Shown here piece after piece: positions 7,254 through 10,536 of a stretch of DNA of 10,536 nucleotides. The translations under genes were made by a program, and so were the position numbers. The stretch spans positions 1 through 10,536 of the forward strand of contig JBJXFT010000242.1 of assembly GCA_046155725.1 (NCBI GenBank), written 5' to 3'. This DNA comes from M3007 sp046155725. GTDB taxonomy: Bacteria > Bacteroidota > Bacteroidia > Chitinophagales > Saprospiraceae. Numbering within the stretch: the first letter of the stretch is position 1; each line of letters opens with the position of its first letter. A model generated the notes under the pieces. The model saw only the letters and a list, made by a program, of their open reading frames with translations. It was not told the origin of the DNA and did no database searches.

Positions 7254-8481
7254 TTGCTTGTGCGTAGTATTTGTTTAAAAACTTTACCACGCACAGGCCG
7301 ATTTCCTTGGCCATGTTTACCGGGACCGCATTCCCAATTTGTTTGTACATCTGCGTGATTGACCCAGAAAATTCCCAGTCGTCTGGGAAGGTCTGGATAC
7401 GGGCATACTCGCGCACTTTGAAGGGGCGCGTTTCGTCGGGGTGACACCGTTCGGTCTGTTTTTGGGCTGGGTTGCAGGTGAGCGTAAGGCTCGGCTCGTC
7501 CCAACTGATGCGCCTTGCCATGCCCGTCTTGCCGCCGTCGAGGTAAAAACTCTTTTGCATATAGGATTTTTGGATGTCGGTGGGCAAATCCCGCCAACAG
7601 CCTCCAGGTGGCACCAAATCCATCACCTCCTTCTTTTTGGCTGGGTACTTCACGCCATTTGATTCCGGCACGTCGCAGGGAAATAGTTCGCCTCTTTTCA
7701 GCGCGTCGCGCAGCGTGTACACTGTATTCCTTGGCTTTGGATATTCAAAATCAATCAAGATGTCTTTCCGAATGGCGACGATGATGAGCCGCTCGCGTTT
7801 TTGCGGAACGTTGTGGTAAATGGCGCGGAGCAGTTTCGGCTCAATGACACGGTAGCCGATTTCGTCCAAAATGGAGATCATGCCGCGCAGCGTTCGCCCT
7901 CCATCGTGGGTCAAGAGGCCGCGGACGTTTTCGCCGATGCAGAGCAAAGGCTTCACCTCGTTCACGGTGCGGGCGAACTCATAGAAAAGTGTGCCACGAG
8001 CGTCGTCCAGTCCCAGTTTTTTGCCCGCATAACTGAAAGCCTGGCAGGGAAAACCGCCAGTAACAACCTCGACTTTCCCAGCGAATTTTTGAAAAGAAAA
8101 ATCTTTGATATCGCCCTCCAAGACGTTCCAGTGCGGTCGGTTTCGACGCAGCGTTTCAGCAGCCCAATGGTCAATCTCGTTGAGTGCAGCGCATTTCAAA
8201 CCAGCTTTTTCCATGCCTATGGCTAAGCCGCCCGCACCCGCGAAAAGTTCGAGCACCGAGTAGTCGCTGAGCGGCACAACCTCTTGAAAGTCATGTTCTT
8301 GCCCGTTCAACAGCGCGTGCGCTTCCTCAAACATCTTCAACTGCTCCTTGTGGTAAGTTCGGTAGTTGCTCATCGGCTCGCGCCGAGCTACGAGTTTGCC
8401 CTCACGATCCCAACGTCGGAGCGTTTCCTTGCTTTTTCCCAGCAAATCGGCGGTTTCGGTAAGCGTGAAAAGTTCTTTCAT
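7243..8481 (-). CDS. C5-cytosine DNA methyltransferase with MerR-like HTH
   Basis: A 412-aa cytosine-5 methyltransferase that protects host DNA from the neighbouring restriction enzyme. Residues 3-50 form a MerR-type helix-turn-helix (FTLTETADLLGKSKETLRRWDREGKL). The catalytic part follows with the standard motifs: I FAGAGG (80-85), IV GGFPCQAFS with catalytic Cys146, VI ENV (184-186), VIII QKRERL (227-232) and X QIGNAVP (381-387). The target-recognition stretch before motif X includes ARRISWDEPSLTLTCNPAQ and a following KQTERCHPDETRP, which recall enzymes of the GGNCC/GGWCC type; that specificity is a memory-based inference. The gene converges on the endonuclease with an 11-bp overlap. It has its own promoter at 8519-8552 and inverted repeats in its leader, consistent with repression by its own HTH domain. 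Start ATG 8481 places the HTH at the N-terminus. Confidence 0.96.
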   Translation of the reverse strand: MKELFTLTETADLLGKSKETLRRWDREGKLVARREPMSNYRTYHKEQLKMFEEAHALLNGQEHDFQEVVPLSDYSVLELFAGAGGLAIGMEKAGLKCAALNEIDHWAAETLRRNRPHWNVLEGDIKDFSFQKFAGKVEVVTGGFPCQAFSYAGKKLGLDDARGTLFYEFARTVNEVKPLLCIGENVRGLLTHDGGRTLRGMISILDEIGYRVIEPKLLRAIYHNVPQKRERLIIVAIRKDILIDFEYPKPRNTVYTLRDALKRGELFPCDVPESNGVKYPAKKKEVMDLVPPGGCWRDLPTDIQKSYMQKSFYLDGGKTGMARRISWDEPSLTLTCNPAQKQTERCHPDETRPFKVREYARIQTFPDDWEFSGSITQMYKQIGNAVPVNMAKEIGLCVVKFLNKYYAQATKN

Positions 8482-8486
8482 TTTTG

Positions 8487-8518
8487 ATAACCAAGTTATT
8501 AAACCTTAAACATGGTTA
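8487..8518. promoter_or_regulatory. Candidate operator repeats in methyltransferase leader
   Basis: Two inverted repeats overlap here. ATAAC-CAA-GTTAT occupies 8487-8499, and TAACCA (8488-8493) pairs with TGGTTA (8513-8518) across 19 bases. They lie between the methyltransferase ATG and its -7 box, where a repressor would block transcription or early elongation. Binding by the HTH domain of the methyltransferase is inferred only from position. Short repeats of this size in AT-rich DNA can be chance. Confidence 0.35.
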
Positions 8519-8552
8519 CAAAGGTAAAAACGCCTACCGATTATTCCCAAAA
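8519..8552 (-). promoter_or_regulatory. Bacteroidota-type promoter for methyltransferase
   Basis: On the minus strand, TTTTG (8552-8548) is followed after 21 bases by TACCTTTG (8526-8519). Both boxes and the spacing fit the Bacteroidota consensus TTTG-N19-21-TAnnTTTG. The predicted transcript would start near 8512, giving a leader of about 30 bases before ATG 8481. This is the best promoter in the window. Confidence 0.7.
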
Positions 8553-8586
8553 CCTTCTGAAATTTGCCCGCATATTTCGCTCACAC

Positions 8587-9015
8587 ATGAAAATAGCAAT
8601 CGGCTGCGACCACGCGGGTTTCCCGTACAAAGAAGGCATCATCTCTATGCTGCAAACGCAAGGGCACATGGTGCTCGACTTCGGCACGCACTCGCTCGAT
8701 TCGGTGGACTACCCCGACTTCGCGCACCCTGTGGCCGAGGCCGTGGAAAGCGGCCGGGCCGAGCGCGGCATCCTCCTCTGCGGCAGCGCCAACGGCGTGG
8801 CCATCACGGCCAACAAGCACCAGCAAATCCGATGTGCCATCTGCTGGACGGAGGAGCTGGCCGCCCTCGCCCGCCAGCACAACGACGCAAATGTCATCGC
8901 GCTGCCCGCCCGTTTTGTGCCAGAGATATTGGCGCAAGCCATGGTGCGCATTTTCCTCGCCACTGATTTTGAAGGCGGGCGGCACGGCACGAGGGTAGGA
9001 AAGATTGCGTGTTAA
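8587..9015 (+). CDS. rpiB: Ribose-5-phosphate isomerase B
   Basis: A 142-aa enzyme of the RpiB/LacAB family that interconverts ribose 5-phosphate and ribulose 5-phosphate in the pentose phosphate pathway, in the cytosol. Motifs seen are the N-terminal MKIAIGCDHAG (Asp8, His9), the catalytic loop LLCGSANGVAITANKH with Cys65, ARQHNDANVIALPARF with His98, and the phosphate-binding GGRHGTRVGKI (Arg132, Arg136). These positions correspond closely to the E. coli enzyme, which is slightly longer. The frame is open back to ATG 8512, but those 25 extra residues are not family-like and overlap the methyltransferase promoter on the other strand. ATG 8587 (MKIAIGCDHAG) is therefore chosen. No clear plus-strand promoter box was found in the 105-base divergent gap. 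Confidence 0.95.
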   Translation: MKIAIGCDHAGFPYKEGIISMLQTQGHMVLDFGTHSLDSVDYPDFAHPVAEAVESGRAERGILLCGSANGVAITANKHQQIRCAICWTEELAALARQHNDANVIALPARFVPEILAQAMVRIFLATDFEGGRHGTRVGKIAC

Positions 9016-9084
9016 GTGGCAAGTCAAGTTTTAACGAAGGCGGAAGTAGGAAACGCTCCATCGCGTTATAGTCAACGCAAAGTG

Positions 9085-9124
9085 CCTGTCTGCCTGCCCT
9101 CCGGGAGGCGGGTCGGCAGACAGG
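9085..9124. terminator. GC-rich palindrome between rpiB and rsgA
   Basis: CCTGTCTGCC (9085-9094) and GGCAGACAGG (9115-9124) form a perfect 10-bp stem. The 20-base interior contains a second small stem, CCTC-CGG-GAGG. It stands in the gap between two converging genes, where it could end transcription from both sides, although no long T-run follows it. It may instead be a copy of a dispersed intergenic palindrome. Confidence 0.6.
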
Positions 9125-9161
9125 GTTTTGAAAAATGAACTGCGCTCAAGCATTCATCCCC

Positions 9162-9200
9162 AATCGAATCAATCGGATTCAATCTTCAAAAATCGAATCA
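9162..9200. repeat. AATCGAATCA short repeats
   Basis: AATCGAATCA occurs at 9162-9171 and again at 9191-9200. Between them GAATC (9166-9170) and GATTC (9176-9180) form a 5-bp inverted repeat. With the palindrome at 9085-9124 they account for most of the gap after rpiB, where I see no gene. Function unknown. Confidence 0.55.
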
Positions 9201-9210
9201 TTCGACTACA

Positions 9211-10167
9211 TCACTTCATACCCACCTTTTTCCTGTCCCAATAATTCTGTTCATCTACTTCGTCCAAGAGGTTGAGGTAGTGGGCGTAGCGGAGTTCGCT
9301 GACTTCGCCGCGTTCGAGGGCGGCTTGCACGGCACAGCCCGGTTCGTTGCGGTGTAGGCAGGCACCGCCAAAACGGCATTCGGGCGAAAGCCGGAAGAAC
9401 TCGCGGAAGCTGTGGGCGATGTTGGTTTTGTCTTTGTAGTTGAACCCCAAAACCTTGATTCCGGGCGTGTCAATGAGGTATCCGCCAAAGCTGAGCGGGT
9501 GCATTTCGGCGAAGGTGGTGGTGTGCTGGCCCTTGCCGGAGTGGTCGCTGATTTCGCCCGTGCGGAGTTCGAGTTGGGGCTGGAGGGCGTTCAGGAGGGT
9601 GCTTTTTCCCACGCCCGATTGGCCGCTCATCAGGGTGGTTTTGTCTTTCAGGATGTTTTTCAATTCCTCGAAACCTTGCCCTTGTGGCACCGAGGTGAGC
9701 AGGCAAGGGTAGCCGATGCCTTCGTACAAATCCCTCATTTCCTGAAACCGCTTCATGTCCTCTTGGTCATACACATCGGCTTTGTTGAAGATGATGGTGA
9801 CGGGGATGTCGTCGCGCTCGATCATGACGATGAAGCGGTCAATAAAGCCGGGCTTGAGGTGTGGCTGCACGACCGTGACGATGAGCACGGCTTGGTCAAT
9901 GTTGGCGGCGAGGAGGTGGAGGTCGTGTTTTCTGCGGGGCGATTGGCGGATGACGTAGTTGCGGCGCGGGAGTATTTTTTTGATGAGGCCCTGCGCCGCG
10001 CCTTCGGGGTGTACTTCCACCAGGTCGCCCACGCCCACGGGGTTGGTGAGAGGGATGTCGTCGAGGCGGAATTTGCCGACGATGCGGCATTGGATCACTT
10101 CGCCGCTCTCTTGGAGGCGGACGTTGTACCAACTGCCCGTGGATTTGATGACGGTTCCTATTTGCAT
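9211..10167 (-). CDS. rsgA: Ribosome small subunit-dependent GTPase A
   Basis: A 318-aa circularly permuted GTPase that helps late maturation of the 30S ribosomal subunit. The permuted order is clear: G4 NKAD (128-131) comes before G1 GQSGVGKS (182-189), then G2 GKGQHTTT (211-218) and G3 DTPG (233-236). The N-terminal 70 residues (MQIGTVIKSTGSWYNV...) form the OB-fold RNA-binding domain. The C-terminal zinc site is Cys264, Cys270, His272 and Cys278 in ECRFGGACLHRNEPGC, followed by the helical tail. The length is normal for the family and all key residues are present. ATG 10167 directly begins the OB-fold. A 6-bp hairpin lies 12 bases before the start. The gene converges with rpiB and follows a small unknown gene after 66 bases on the same strand, possibly in one transcript. 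Confidence 0.97.
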   Translation of the reverse strand: MQIGTVIKSTGSWYNVRLQESGEVIQCRIVGKFRLDDIPLTNPVGVGDLVEVHPEGAAQGLIKKILPRRNYVIRQSPRRKHDLHLLAANIDQAVLIVTVVQPHLKPGFIDRFIVMIERDDIPVTIIFNKADVYDQEDMKRFQEMRDLYEGIGYPCLLTSVPQGQGFEELKNILKDKTTLMSGQSGVGKSTLLNALQPQLELRTGEISDHSGKGQHTTTFAEMHPLSFGGYLIDTPGIKVLGFNYKDKTNIAHSFREFFRLSPECRFGGACLHRNEPGCAVQAALERGEVSELRYAHYLNLLDEVDEQNYWDRKKVGMK

Positions 10168-10178
10168 TGAAAGGTGGC

Positions 10179-10194
10179 GCGAAATTCATTTCGC
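10179..10194. repeat. Perfect small hairpin in rsgA leader
   Basis: GCGAAA (10179-10184) and TTTCGC (10189-10194) form a 6-bp stem with a 4-base loop, just before the rsgA start codon at 10167. It could affect translation or mark the end of the upstream gene. There is no T-run. Confidence 0.45.
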
Positions 10195-10233
10195 AAGACC
10201 GCGCAAAACTCGGCAAAGGGTGGGGGAGTTCCG

Positions 10234-10536
10234 CTATGCAGTCATTTCATAGGGGATGTTCATCCTAAAAAACAATGCCTGCAAAAATGCCCGGTCTTCT
10301 TCCGAAGGTGGGAAAACCCGAAAGCCGGAAGATGCTTTTTGGGAAAGATTGCGCTCAATGCCCGCACGTTGTTTGCTTACCGAATCTTTGAGCGCAAACA
10401 GCCCGGCCAAACGAGCCTCGCTTGTTTGGGCATCGAGCGTAGCGGTGATTTTTTGATAAAAATGCTGCTTCCCCTCTACGGTATCAAGGCTGCGGTGTTG
10501 CTGCACCCATTGCTCCAATTCTTGTTTGGCTGTCAT
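10234..10536 (-). CDS. Small hypothetical protein, start at window edge
   Basis: A 100-aa charged, soluble protein beginning MTAKQELEQWVQQHRSLD and ending FFRMNIPYEMTA. I do not recognise the family. It is rich in Glu, Gln and Lys, with predicted helices at about 2-40 and 76-92, no signal peptide and no membrane segment. The ATG occupies the last three bases of the window, so the true start could lie further upstream. The C-terminal pattern (PSEEDRAFLQALFFRMNIPYE) resembles the tails of small antitoxin-like proteins of Bacteroidota and cyanobacteria, but no toxin gene follows. The next gene downstream is rsgA, 66 bases away, so that reading is weak. Confidence 0.65.
   Translation of the reverse strand: MTAKQELEQWVQQHRSLDTVEGKQHFYQKITATLDAQTSEARLAGLFALKDSVSKQRAGIERNLSQKASSGFRVFPPSEEDRAFLQALFFRMNIPYEMTA

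Noticed and set aside
8512..8586. Longer N-terminus for RpiB
   Set aside because: RpiB homologues begin directly at MKIAIGCDHAG; the extra residues overlap the opposite-strand promoter.
9412..10170. Long open frame opposite rsgA (252 codons)
   Set aside because: It is an antisense shadow of rsgA; its composition (many Val, Glu, Asp, Ala) reflects the reverse of conserved rsgA codons.

Overview
The window looks like a chromosomal segment of a Bacteroidota bacterium, possibly a Saprospiria-like lineage. The basis is the protein families present, promoter boxes of the Bacteroidota form TAnnTTTG with upstream TTTG, mostly A-rich leaders without strong Shine-Dalgarno sites, and intergenic repeats built on ATTCATCATTC-like words. 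The lineage is an inference; no rRNA or other marker lies in the window.

Layout. Positions 5-4164 (+) carry an exported TPR-CHAT (caspase-like) protein of 979 aa, a four-helix membrane protein of unknown function, and an Uma2-family PD-(D/E)XK nuclease-fold protein. Positions 4237-5103 hold protein-L-isoaspartate methyltransferase (pcm, -) and a divergent intergenic region full of 15-nt tandem repeats, with an inverted copy flanking two divergent promoter-like boxes. A phosphohexomutase (+) follows at 5104-6507.

Positions 6546-8481 form a two-gene Type II restriction-modification system. The endonuclease (+, EcoO109I/PmeII-like) and the C5-cytosine methyltransferase (-, with an N-terminal MerR-like helix-turn-helix) converge tail to tail with an 11-bp overlap. 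The methyltransferase has a good Bacteroidota promoter of its own and inverted repeats in its leader, which suggests autoregulation. The endonuclease sits 38 bp behind the phosphohexomutase with no evident promoter.

Positions 8587-10536 return to housekeeping genes: rpiB (+), a GC-rich palindrome and AATCGAATCA repeats in the convergent gap, rsgA (-), and a small unidentified protein (-) whose start codon lies on the last bases of the window.

The phosphohexomutase and RpiB serve sugar-phosphate metabolism, RsgA serves 30S maturation and Pcm serves protein repair. The restriction system interrupts this housekeeping stretch like an acquired cassette. No gene-free stretch exceeds 300 bases; the largest are 4885-5103 and 9016-9210, both described below. 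I saw no tRNA, rRNA, CRISPR array, transposase or integrase. The most interesting features are the restriction system's arrangement and possible self-regulation, and the exported TPR-CHAT protein; neither is clearly a wholly new system.
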